A DNA stretch of 64,000 bases, taken from contig NC_053042.1 in NCBI RefSeq assembly GCF_003473485.1, positions 8,824,501 through 8,888,500 of the forward strand, written 5' to 3'. Both the position numbers and the translations under genes were made by a program. Of this stretch, positions 51,401 to 61,106 are shown piece after piece. This stretch comes from Medicago truncatula. Its lineage: Eukaryota > Streptophyta > Magnoliopsida > Fabales > Fabaceae. The notes under the pieces were generated by a model. That model had not been told where the DNA came from, ran no database searches, and worked only from the letters and a program-made list of their open reading frames with translations. The number at the start of each line of letters is the position of its first letter. The first letter of the stretch is position 1.

Positions 51401-54400
51401 ATATGACAAATAGCATCAACACATTTTACAATATGAAAGCAGAAACAACATAGGAAAACAGTGAAAACATCTGACAAACTATACATACCTTTTTCTTTAC
51501 TATTTTCACCATCTCATGAAGCACGTCTCTCTCTGCAACATGCATGTGAACAATATCTCCACAGTTCTTTATGATTGTTTCCAGCAACTAGAAAGCAGAC
51601 CAACAGGAAAACAAATAAGTTTTTCTGATTATCAAATATATAGACATTTAAATTTTATCTGGACTATAGAGAATGCTCCCAAGCTAAATAAACATCATTT
51701 GGCAGGTAGTAAGGTACTCAAATGGTTTAGTTTTCCATATTTGAACATAAAATCTTAATGGCAGGCGTCTGATGAAGCTTATTTGAACAAGCAGTGACAA
51801 TCTGACATGTAATTTAAGGCTATATTTGAGATGATGGAGTAGCTGGGGTAGCATCTATAATAGAAAATATAGTTGAATCCATGGTTGTCAAAATCGGGAT
51901 CCTACTAAAGATTGTTGGGGTATAGAAAAGGCGTAGATCGTAGGATCGTAAGATCCCACATAATAGAAAAAATTATAAAAGTAACTAAGAAAAATAACCT
52001 TTAATAAAAAAAAAAACTTTCATTAATCATCATTTTCATTGTCTTAAACATCATACAAAAACTTTCGTAAAACAAAAAAACAACATAATAATTCATTGAA
52101 GAATTACACAGTGAACTGGTTTTTTACACGGTGAGATATGAGAAGGAGTTATACAGTGAACTGGTTTTTATAGAAGAAGTGAAAGATGAGAGGGAATTTA
52201 ATCATTGAAGAATTACAATTTCTGAGCAGAAGATGAGAAAAATTTCCAATTTCCTAACCTAATGATTTAATTAAACACCAGCAAGTCCCAACAAACAAAA
52301 TTAATGATAGATTCTAGCCTTCTAGGGCAAAAGCGGGTCGAATTTTGATTGAATTGGGTTGAAGACGAAACAGTGACCCGGGTCAGATCGGTCAGCAACG
52401 CCTGAAACCAGGTCAACCCTCTTCTCTGATGCGGAAAAACTCGACGATTCCGCGAGTCTCCGCTTTTCTGCGGCACGCCGTCCGATCTACCATGATCTCC
52501 GATCTTCAAACCGCTCCAGATCGGTGGAGGCTATCGCAAGATCGTACGATCTCAAGATGTAGATCGCGATCTCAAAAACCATGGTTGAATCTCGACTTAG
52601 GTGCTTTGGGCATGTGTGGAGCAAACTTGTAGATTCCATAGTAAGCAGGGTAATTAAGATGGAGGGCAACGTCATTGCTAGAGAGAGGTAGAGGAAGGCC
52701 AAAAAAACTTATGGATAGAACAATATTTAGAGTTAAGAGGCCAATGGATTGGCTATAAACAAGATATATGATATGATGTTATGGTGTGGTTTGATCCATT
52801 TAGTCGACCCCACCTAGTGGGATAAGACTTGGCTTCTATTGTTGTCGTCGTTGTTGTATGGACAATTGGAGTAGCGAGGTCATTAATTGAGTAGCAAGGT
52901 AAAGAATTCAACCATATGTTTCGGAGGTTTCTTTAATATTAGAGTGGGATGTTTAATGAAGGTTGTTCAAACCACTCAATTCCGTTCAAGCCTCCATATT
53001 TTCATAACTCCCTTCTTTGTAATGGAAAGCTTCTCACTATTTTTATATGATCATCATGTACAATTCCAATCCTGAACATTCTACGTTTCTTTCTTTCCCA
53101 TTTTAGCATTTCTAAATAAGAGCTATGCAACTATGTAGTTTTTCACAAAACTGTTATTAACTTCTGCACATTAAAAAACTCATCAATTGATTAATGACTA
53201 AGGCAGGTAGATGTTTTGAACAATCTGTAAGGTTTGACAAATTATGAAACATCAAGGTTAAAATCCATAAAACACTAGTTGAAATGGCCTAACATTATTT
53301 TATTAAAGATTTTTTTTTATTTGAAGGCCTAGTAGCACAGCCTTTAACTTAATTATGCTGAGGTTTTTATTTGAAGCTTGCACGGTCAATGTAGAATTTA
53401 CTAAGGAGAAATGCAACACTGGTAGGATGATTGTCTCATGCTTGAAAGATTAGAGAAACTTCCTTCAATTCCATGTTTTCAGTAATAATAGAAATTAAAT
53501 TTCCAATCCATTCTACTCTATTGATTACCATCGAGACTTTCAATTCCAAACAACAGATAGGAACTTCCCCCCACTACTTCCAAACAACACAGCTGTATAT
53601 ATTTAGCCTACAAATTTTACAAATTTTCCTTCATCTCTAACTACTTGACTACACTCTATATGATCAACTCAGTTTTTTGGGGCTCTGAAAATGGTCTTAT
53701 ACACACAAATCTAAACCATCAAAGGCAAGTTTACTGGTATCATTCTCTGCTCAATGTAGCCTAAATCAAATATTTATGTTAGATGATCATATAGAATACA
53801 AAATTTACTGCAACTTTAGGCTCTTCATCTCTGTTATATTTTGATTGACTATTTTAGAGAAACATCTAACGAAGTTGTTCCTTGATGTAAAAACAACAGT
53901 ACTTCCTATGATCTTTTACTGATGAAAAGGAAAGAAAAGAACCCTTAACACAAACTACAACAAGTATAACTAATTATAATTCCGGAACAAAACATTTAGA
54001 AATTAGTCACCTTTTTAAAGTTTACGAGGTCAAAATGGATTTAATACAGTTGAAGAAATGATGCATAAATCCAAAAGCATCTTCTTGAACAATATAACAT
54101 CAGGCAATGATACACAAATCCAAAAGCTTCTTCTTGACAAATATTAACATCAGGATTTAAAAATAAATAAATGAATAAAGTTGTATTAAAGCACTCATTC
54201 ACTTACGGTTAGAGCAAGGAGTTGAACTTTAGAATTTCTACTTCCAATCCGCTTCTTTATACCTTTGACAACATCCTTTGCTTGCCTAATAAACATAACC
54301 CAACTGAATTCTCAATATATGGAAGTATAAACCAAGAGCAAAACTCAAATATCATACGTCAAATATTCAAATTCTGGTGTATAAACATAGAAGCTAGTAG

Positions 54401-55413
54401 AAACTACAAACACCAAATATGAAATGCATATTCAGATACACCACCCATTTCTCCCATTTACCAAAACATAGAAACCAACAACAACAACAACAACAACCAA
54501 GCCTTATCCCACTAAGTGGGGTCGGCAGCTACCAATTTTACAAAATCCTAATAAATCATATCATACTATCATATAATTTCATATAGAAGATTCCACAGCC
54601 CTATTTTGATTACAAACTTAACGAATAGCACTTGTGTACCATTATGTTATATAACATTAGCCAATTAAGGTGTGACATGTGGCACACACTTTAAAAAACA
54701 TATATCAAATAAAACATTTATAAAGTAACATTGGTACGTGGCACACTCTTATTGGTCAATGTTATATAACATTGGTACCTTAATGGTACACAAGTGGTGT
54801 CCCAAACTTAACATGCAGCTTATAGCATAAATGCTTACGTATAAACTATTTCTATAACAAAGGAGAGCTTATGAAAATAAGCTGAAAAGAGTGTTGTTAA
54901 ATAGCAGCTATAGCAGTGCTATATTGGACAAACCGCTATTGTTCTTCGATACACTATTCATTAAATAATGTCGTTAAATAGCGGTTATAGTGGCACTAGA
55001 GCACTATTAACAATCCGCAATCGACAAACACAGGCTGAAAATAGCGAATGAACATCTCATAAATTTTTTCATAAGTTCTTCCAAACAATCTCAGAAGTGA
55101 TTATATGTAACAAAAGCACTAAATCTCAGAATTTTGAAGCACGTAATTAAAATTAGATTATAAACGAAGTCATTAAGAGAATTCGTTGATCCATTCCACA
55201 GTCCACACTAAAACATTTTATTGTTCTCAAATTTTCCAAATAATGCAAAAAGTAAAAAAAAAAAAAAACCGATGAAACCAAGAAAGAACAAAGAACGCGA
55301 GGGAGCACGTACCCAGGGTCATGATTGAGCATGTCACAGATCTCGATATTCATAGCCCAATCGGGACCGATGAGCATATCGCTCGTGGCGCGTTCAACCA
55401 TAGAATTCACCAT
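45408..55413 (-). CDS. TOM1-like (TOL) VHS-GAT protein, ESCRT-0-like ubiquitin adaptor
   Basis: Plant TOL proteins bind ubiquitinated membrane cargo and pass it to the ESCRT pathway for vacuolar degradation, acting at the plasma membrane and endosomes. Ten minus-strand exons: 55413-55313, 54285-54207, 51587-51489, 51391-51278, 51070-50910, 50207-50126, 48543-48458, 47688-47485, 46763-46270 and 46012-45408 (TAA). They total 674 residues, with every splice junction phase-consistent. The VHS domain spans about 5-135 ([46 protein letters not shown]). GAT is about 185-275 ([56 protein letters not shown]). The long tail is rich in P, Q, G, N and Y, has WDLL and ALVLFDMLS-type acidic motifs, and ends [20 protein letters not shown]...PGRAGSM. 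Length and tail fit TOL6/TOL9. The gene is long mainly because introns 1, 2, 5 and 6 are repeat-filled. Confidence 0.95.
46830..47330. repeat. ~265-bp tandem duplication in TOL intron 8
   Basis: Two diverged direct units, about 46830-47075 and 47095-47330, share AAATAACAAA.GTAGCCTGCAGC, GACTTTGATGGTCG and CTCAATTTC..TCTATATGTCCATATC. Identity is roughly 85 percent by eye. Confidence 0.8.
47820..47915. repeat. ~49-bp tandem duplication in TOL intron 7
   Basis: AATTATAATC[A/G]ATAGGACTG followed by TAGACCCAC[A/G]TTCT.ATGTAGAAA occurs twice in a row. The rest of this 0.8-kb intron is unremarkable. Confidence 0.75.
51876..52585. mobile_element. Dispersed element with CCATGGTTG ends and a GC-rich interior, TOL intron 2
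   Basis: Bounded by CCATGGTTG on both sides, with AAAATCGGGATCC and its degenerate inverse GATCGCGATCTC near the ends, related to 16533-17460. The centre (about 52320-52530) is GC-rich, unlike the surrounding intron, and opens an 80-residue minus-strand frame ([19 protein letters not shown]...). Probably a non-autonomous DNA element; captured gene sequence is possible. Confidence 0.5.
52588..52862 (+). mobile_element. RTE-type LINE 3' fragment, TOL intron 2
   Basis: Same family as 41199-41479: [19 protein letters not shown]-like reading with frame damage, then TTTAGTCGACCCCACCTAGT, GGGATAAGACTTGG and a degenerate TTG tail. It directly adjoins the preceding element. Confidence 0.75.
54477..54545 (-). 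mobile_element. RTE-type LINE 3' tail, TOL intron 1
   Basis: A (CAA)n tract followed by CCAAGCCTTATCCCACTAAG and TGGGGTCGGC: the minus-strand form of the RTE 3' end. Only about 70 bp remain. Confidence 0.75.
54629..54796. mobile_element. Short MITE in TOL intron 1
   Basis: A 168-bp element with inverted ends CACTTGTGTACCATT and AATGGTACACAAGTG. Internal blocks ATGTTATATAACATT and GTGTGCCAC-type are repeated in inverted order, so most of it can fold back. Confidence 0.75.
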
Positions 55414-55949
55414 CTCCGATCACCGACGAAGAAGATTCAAAACAGAATTGGATCGGTTATTTTCCGACGACCGTAGACCGAACGACCGATGCGATCGGAG
55501 AAAGATTCCGGCGATGAATTTGGAAGATTGTGGTAGTTTTGTGATACCGTTGGAAGAAAGGTTTGGGGTTAGAATTGGAAATTTTGAAGGGAAAGAACAA
55601 CGATCTTGTTATAATAAGAATGTGCCACGTGTCGTAACTGATGCCGTTGGTTTTTAAGACTGATTTTGATCAATGATGATCTCACATAGGCATGCCCAGG
55701 AAACCCACATGTAGATGAATGGGGACCATATCCTTTGTAGGGGAGAAATAAAGTATAAGAGAATAATTTCGATTTATATTGATATAATACATTTTTAAAC
55801 GACAATCATATAAGTATAATTCATATGATAAAAAAAATGTATAGATATATGATATGTTAGGTGGAGATTCAAATTTTCAATTCTTCATTTTTCAGTATTT
55901 AATAAGTGAGTTTCGTTGATTGTTTTGTTGCAAGGTTAAGAAAGAAAAA

Positions 55950-56430
55950 CAAAACAAAAAATTACAATCTACGGAACCAAGTTCCCACAGTATCTGTTGC
56001 TAGGAGGTGAGGTAAGTACGTGGAGGAGAGATGTGAATCATGATATATGAAGATGAAGAAGCTCCAAATTTGTTAAAAAGTTAGCACACTTAATTTCTTC
56101 GGACAAGATGTGAGCAGTGGATAAGATTCAGTTAAGGTTGAGGAGATTCGTAGTGTCATGAATCTAAGTAGCATGCTTATGGTATCTAGGTGTCAGCTCC
56201 GTGAGAATGTTAACATAATGAAGGAAATCGGAATAGCGAATAACATCTTGAAAGCTCATTTATCCAGCCAACGAAATCCCCCCGATGAATATATAGCATG
56301 AAATTCGGCTAGAAGGATGTCAATAGCATCTGCAATGTAGCTTGAGAAACCTAAAATCCATGTCCTTGAAGGATGACGTAATAAGCCTTCAAATCCTACT
56401 CAGATGGCGTTGTTAAGACAAATATCAACA
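55950..56430 (-). mobile_element. Degenerate L1-type LINE piece (RNase H-like domain)
   Basis: The minus strand reads RTWILGFSSYIADAIDILLA then EFHAIYSSGGFRW, and further on DVIRYSDFLHYVNILTE, with stops between segments. This is the pattern of the RNase H-like (RVT_3) domain of plant LINEs. No target duplication was found; old. Confidence 0.7.
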
Positions 56431-56754
56431 TTGATAATCATTAAGATATGAATAGATGTTTCTACTTGACCCATCTATTTAGTGTGTTAGACAAATTTCT
56501 AGCTTTCATGGCATTGCACTAAGGTGGGATTAGGGCATTCGTGAATCAATTAGAGTTTCTATTTCTCCAAGATCATTGTAGTAGACAAGTTTTAATATGA
56601 GTTTCATTTTAGACTCGTTAGAATAAAAAAAATGGCAATCGACTACAAGCCACTGTTGTTTGATTTATAAGTTAGATATGATAAAAATCAAGTTTTTTTT
56701 TTAACGATAAAATATTTATAGTTAATTGACAATGCAAAAGAACTTTATGCTACT

Positions 56755-57200
56755 AGTACATATGAATTAAATTCAAAATATAATCTTTTTTTGAGGGAAA
56801 AAAAAAAAAGATTATATTTGTCCTTGAATTAAATTCAAAATATAATCTTATCACTCTCCAAATTTGTCCTTATGAACTAAAAAAATATATGTAGCCCCTA
56901 AAATATTTCCAACTCTCCGAACTATCATTATTATATCTACTATTTTTATGTAATTGAGTGATTAACCTGATAGATAAATTCCCTCAAAAAATTTTGACAG
57001 ATCAATAATAATTTAAAGATTATTCAATATATTCTTATAGTTAAGAAGAGATAGTGATAATTTAAAGACTAAATTGGTTGATTTATTCTTAATAAAAATC
57101 ATAGCCTACAATTTAGGAATGTGTCTAGGTTTTATCCTAAAGGTAAGTGTGTTGCAAAGTATGAAATAAATTCACCAAGAATAACTTCTTTTTTTGTTGG
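56755..57200. repeat. Repeat partner 1 flanking the F-box gene
   Basis: Matches 60055-60370 in the same orientation: CTCTCCAAATTTGTCCTT, AAAACATTTCCAACTC-type, TAAAAATCATA...AAC and GTGTTGCAAAGTATG.AATAAA blocks in the same order, at roughly 70-75 percent identity by eye. Confidence 0.7.
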
Positions 57201-57359
57201 TGATCCGGCAAGAATAACTAATTGCACTGTCAGGTTCAAGTGTACCACATATTAGACCCTTAGTTGCAGTTTAACACTTAAAAGCGAGCCAATTGAGTGT
57301 AGTTTGCAAGAAATCATATCTAGAGTAAGAATTTGATCCTGAAATTCGGTATACAATAT

Positions 57360-57650
57360 ACTAAGGATGGACATGGTTCAGATCGGAATGAAAACTAAAC
57401 CAAACAAAACTGAACTATTTATTAAATTTAAAATAACTGAATTGAACTAAACTGTTTGCATTTCGAACTGAAATGTTATTATTGAAACCTTTGAAAAAAA
57501 AATATGAAAAAAACAAATGAAATTGAATTTTAGTTACCGAACTGAACTGTTTCAAATTGAACTGAACTGTTTCGAATCGAACTGTATTGAACTGAACTGT
57601 TTCATTTTAGTTTTGGTTCAGTTCAATTTTTGGTTTTTTTGCCTACCCCT
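57360..57650. repeat. AACTGAACTGTTT-rich repeat
   Basis: Repeated GAACTGAACTGTTTC and GAATTGAACTAAACTG motifs, with an inverse AGTTTTGGTTCAGTTCAATT at the right. A low-complexity dispersed repeat or MITE-like fold-back; class not assigned. Confidence 0.55.
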
Positions 57651-58530
57651 AAAATATGCTTAATCAAACACAACAAAACTGAAGCACAGGCCTGAACAAA
57701 CTTAATGAATCGCTGTCCCAAAAGACCTTTGCATTATTGCATCTAAAACTAAAACCTACTGTAACTAAATCATCTAGTGTGATGTAGCTTGATCAACCCC
57801 GGGATAATCATGATAGACCCAAAATAATCAGACATGCAAACAGACTCAAAAAGTTCATGGCAACCTTTACTTGCACATAAAAAATATTAAAAACAAAGTC
57901 TAAAACAATTCACAATAATGTTATTACCAGAGCGTCAGGATGAAGTCTATAATCAATATACATGGTCCAATGATCTTCGCCAACTTCACTCGAGAATTTC
58001 TCTATATTTTGCTTAACGCTAAGAGACCAATCATAATTTGTGTTAAATATCTGGTGATCTTCATTGTTGAATTGAATTTCAATCTGCTCCTAGTATATGC
58101 TGGTACCTAGCAGAAGGCACAGAGGAAACACCCAGCCAAGGTCAATCAATTGAAGCAAATAAATAATAGTAGCCTCTAAAAACATGAATCCTCACTAAAG
58201 CGAATACTTAAGCACTTATTATTAAAGAATGCACCAGATTTATCAAGTGTCGGATATTCTCTCATGTTCAACTTCCTTTTTCTTCACTCTTATTTTTCAA
58301 TACAGCTGGAACTAATGAATGACCTTATCAACATATTTTTTTGTTTTTTGATTTGATCTTGGTTTCAAATAAAAATTGAATTTGAAGATATTATTTTGAT
58401 GATTCAGTTAATAGCACGATTTCTTTACTTATGGTGTGTCAAAATGCTTAAATGTCGTGTTTAAGATGACTAAATAAGATCATGAAATGTAGCAGGTTAT
58501 GACTGTGGCTCTGATTGTTCATCCACAGCC
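57651..58530. other. Spacer and presumed promoter of the F-box gene
   Basis: AT-rich, no credible open frame or recognisable repeat. It includes the upstream region of the plus-strand gene at 58531. No TATA box could be chosen with confidence. Confidence 0.5.
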
Positions 58531-59625
58531 ATGGAGGAGGAGGCAGACTGGTCTGAACTGCCACAGGAGCTTCTGAATCTGATATCGCAACAATTCGACA
58601 ACGAAATCGATCTCATTCGCTTCCGATCAATTTGTACCAATTGGCATTCTTCTTCCATCCCAAATCACCACCGTAACATTTTAACCATCAAATTCCCACT
58701 ATACATTGATTCCATCACAAACAAAACTCCATTCTCTGATCTCTCCAAACACGGTTTCTTCATCATCAAATCACCACCACAATCCCTAATTCATCCTTGG
58801 TTGACTAAAATAACACAAAACTCCACTGGAAAAATCAAACACTACCTCCCATTCCGCCGACATTCCTCACCTTCTCCTTCTCCCGTCTTTGATTTCAACA
58901 ACTTCTCTCTCATTCATCTCGTAACCAACTTCATCTATTCACGTCACAACACAGAATATGCTCTTTATGGCTGCGTCAAACCTGCCAAAGTCGTTGCTGC
59001 CACATCCTATGGAAATAAACCTATCATCGTCGCCTCATTTAACTGTAAAGGAGAAGAACAACTGGTAGTGTTCAAATGCGGCGATGAGAATTGGAAGTTT
59101 ATTCCTGAAATGTCAGTCTACTTTGGAGATATCCGTGCTTTCAAAGGTCAGTGTTATGTGGTAGACAAAACTGGACAGACTGTTACTGTTGGACCGGATG
59201 ACTCAACTGTTCAGTTAGTGGCTGAATCTTTGCTTGCTGGCGGGGATATTAAATTCCTAGTGGAGAGCAAGGGTGATTTGTTGTTAGCAGATGTTTACAA
59301 CCGTGATATTGATGATTATGATTATGATCGTGCCAGGATTGGCAGGATTGACATGTTTAAGCTTAACGAAAAGGAGAAGAAGTGGGTGAAGTTGGCGAAT
59401 TTAGGGGATAGAGTTTTGTTTTTGGGGTCCTTGTGTTCATTTTCTGCTTCTGCTTTGGATTTGTGTGTTCCCAAAGGGAATTGTGTGATCATTATGGATG
59501 ATATCTTCACTTGTGATCCTTCTATGGGCTATTTTTTGGACTTGGATGATGGTCGACCTTTGCCTTTGTTCGATTATCCTGAATATTCTAAATTGTTCTG
59601 GCCACCTCCAAAGTGGATGGTCTAA
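58531..59625 (+). CDS. F-box/DUF295 (KIB-like, SKIP23-type) protein
   Basis: Intronless, 364 residues. The N-terminal F-box (about residues 7-48: DWSELPQELLNLISQQFDNE, then RFRSICTNWHSS) should bind SKP1 in an SCF ubiquitin ligase. The C-terminal half is a DUF295-type beta-propeller-like domain (YALYGCVKPAKVVAAT; FKGQCYVVDKTGQTVTV; GDLLLADVYN; FKLNEKEKKWVKLANLGDR; FLGSLCSFSASA; NCVIIMDD; GYFLDLDDGRPLPL), which probably recruits the substrate. Length and layout are normal for the family, and there are no frame breaks. The target protein is unknown. It is flanked by a diverged direct repeat pair. Confidence 0.92.
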   Translation: MEEEADWSELPQELLNLISQQFDNEIDLIRFRSICTNWHSSSIPNHHRNILTIKFPLYIDSITNKTPFSDLSKHGFFIIKSPPQSLIHPWLTKITQNSTGKIKHYLPFRRHSSPSPSPVFDFNNFSLIHLVTNFIYSRHNTEYALYGCVKPAKVVAATSYGNKPIIVASFNCKGEEQLVVFKCGDENWKFIPEMSVYFGDIRAFKGQCYVVDKTGQTVTVGPDDSTVQLVAESLLAGGDIKFLVESKGDLLLADVYNRDIDDYDYDRARIGRIDMFKLNEKEKKWVKLANLGDRVLFLGSLCSFSASALDLCVPKGNCVIIMDDIFTCDPSMGYFLDLDDGRPLPLFDYPEYSKLFWPPPKWMV

Positions 59626-60054
59626 AGAAGCTGAATGCATAACAGTGTATGTTATCTTGCATTGAAAGGTTTCTAATGTGATTGTGATATAGCTTCATTG
59701 TGCTTAGTTTTTGTTGTTAGACTCCAATAAACTTTTGTTGTTTGACTGAGTTTTTCACTAGCTCTTGATTTAACAATGTTGATGGGTTTGTTTAGCTTCT
59801 TTTATTGTTCCTCTTGCAGGCTATATGCTTTGTGACAAACTCTTAAGTCCTAATTACATATTCATATGAAAAGATGCTGGAAAATGAGATGGAATTGGGT
59901 TGCTGGATAAGTAACGGTTTCTTCAACTCTTATGTAAATTAATTAATTTACTGGATTAGTGTGTACTTTTAAGCAAATAATTAATATTCTGAATACTAAT
60001 ATTTACCTAAATAATATTTAGGTACCACATTTAAAAAAATAGAAAATAATACAA

Positions 60055-60370
60055 TGGTACATATTAATTAAATTCGAAATATATCTTTATCAATCTCCAA
60101 ATTGGTCCTTGAACCAAAAATATATATAAGTAGGCTCTAAAACATTTCCAACTCATCGAGTTAATATCTGAGTTATCATTATGTCTGCTACTTTTATATA
60201 TTTATAGTTCAAGAACTAATCAGAAGATATAGGGATAAAATTAAAGGCTAAATCGATGGTTTACTCTTACTAAAAATCATACTTTAAAACTTTGTCTAAG
60301 TTTTGTCTTAAGAGTAACTGTGCTGCAAAGTATGGAATAAACCTTGTAAGAATTAACTAACTGAACTGTT
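60055..60370. repeat. Repeat partner 2 flanking the F-box gene
   Basis: Shares ordered blocks with 56755-57200 (GGTACATATTAATTAAATTC..AAATAT, CAATCTCCAAATTGGTCCTT, TCCAACTCATCGAGTTA, GTGCTGCAAAGTATGGAATA). The rest of 59626-61106 shows 3' flank and AT-rich DNA with no gene. Confidence 0.7.
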
Positions 60371-61106
60371 AGGGTAAATAGGCTAAAAAAATAGTAGTAT
60401 ATGCTAATTTTGATATAATTATGAGTCAATTAAGCAGGCATTCAAAATTCCTCTCAAAAAGTAAATTTCAAAATTCAAGGCAAACAAATGAATATATATA
60501 TCTCAACTTAAGTCCTTAATTTCAAATGAAGACCTTTTAGGCCAAAGAAGAGGCTAAAATGTAGAAATCACAAACTAGAGGTGATTTAGGACCAGATTTT
60601 TTTCCCCACAGTTTTCTAAAACCAAGGTGAAAAGTTTAGCGAAACAAAAGAGAGGTGACCAGAGAGTCTACAAAAGCTTCGGAACTGCGTGAGAGGATAG
60701 TTTAGTTTGCCAAAAACATTAGGGTTAGAATCTAAACCCAGAGGTTTTCGCGTCCTGCTATAATGTGAAGTTGTGAACACAAGTCTAAATATCATACACA
60801 AATCGATTTGTCATCTGGTTGAGGTATTTGCAGCAAAATAGTAACCTAAACACGGATGACTGTTTTAAACTTGCTTATAAAATGGTCAGAACTTAATTTC
60901 TAACCACTCCCCTCAGGTTATTTTTTTCGCACCAAACAGCCCTAAGATCCCACATATACATGTACATATATTTTTACATTTCATACTTTACATACCATTG
61001 ATCAGTAAAGTTACCACATTTCGCAACCGGAGTAGGTATTTTTCAGGATCATAACTACTTATTATGAATGTTCATAATCATATTTTGAGAAGGAAATAAA
61101 GTTAGG

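Noticed and set aside
55325-55657. 110-residue plus-strand frame over the TOL first exon
   Set aside because: Antisense to the VHS start and 5'UTR; no similarity to a known protein.
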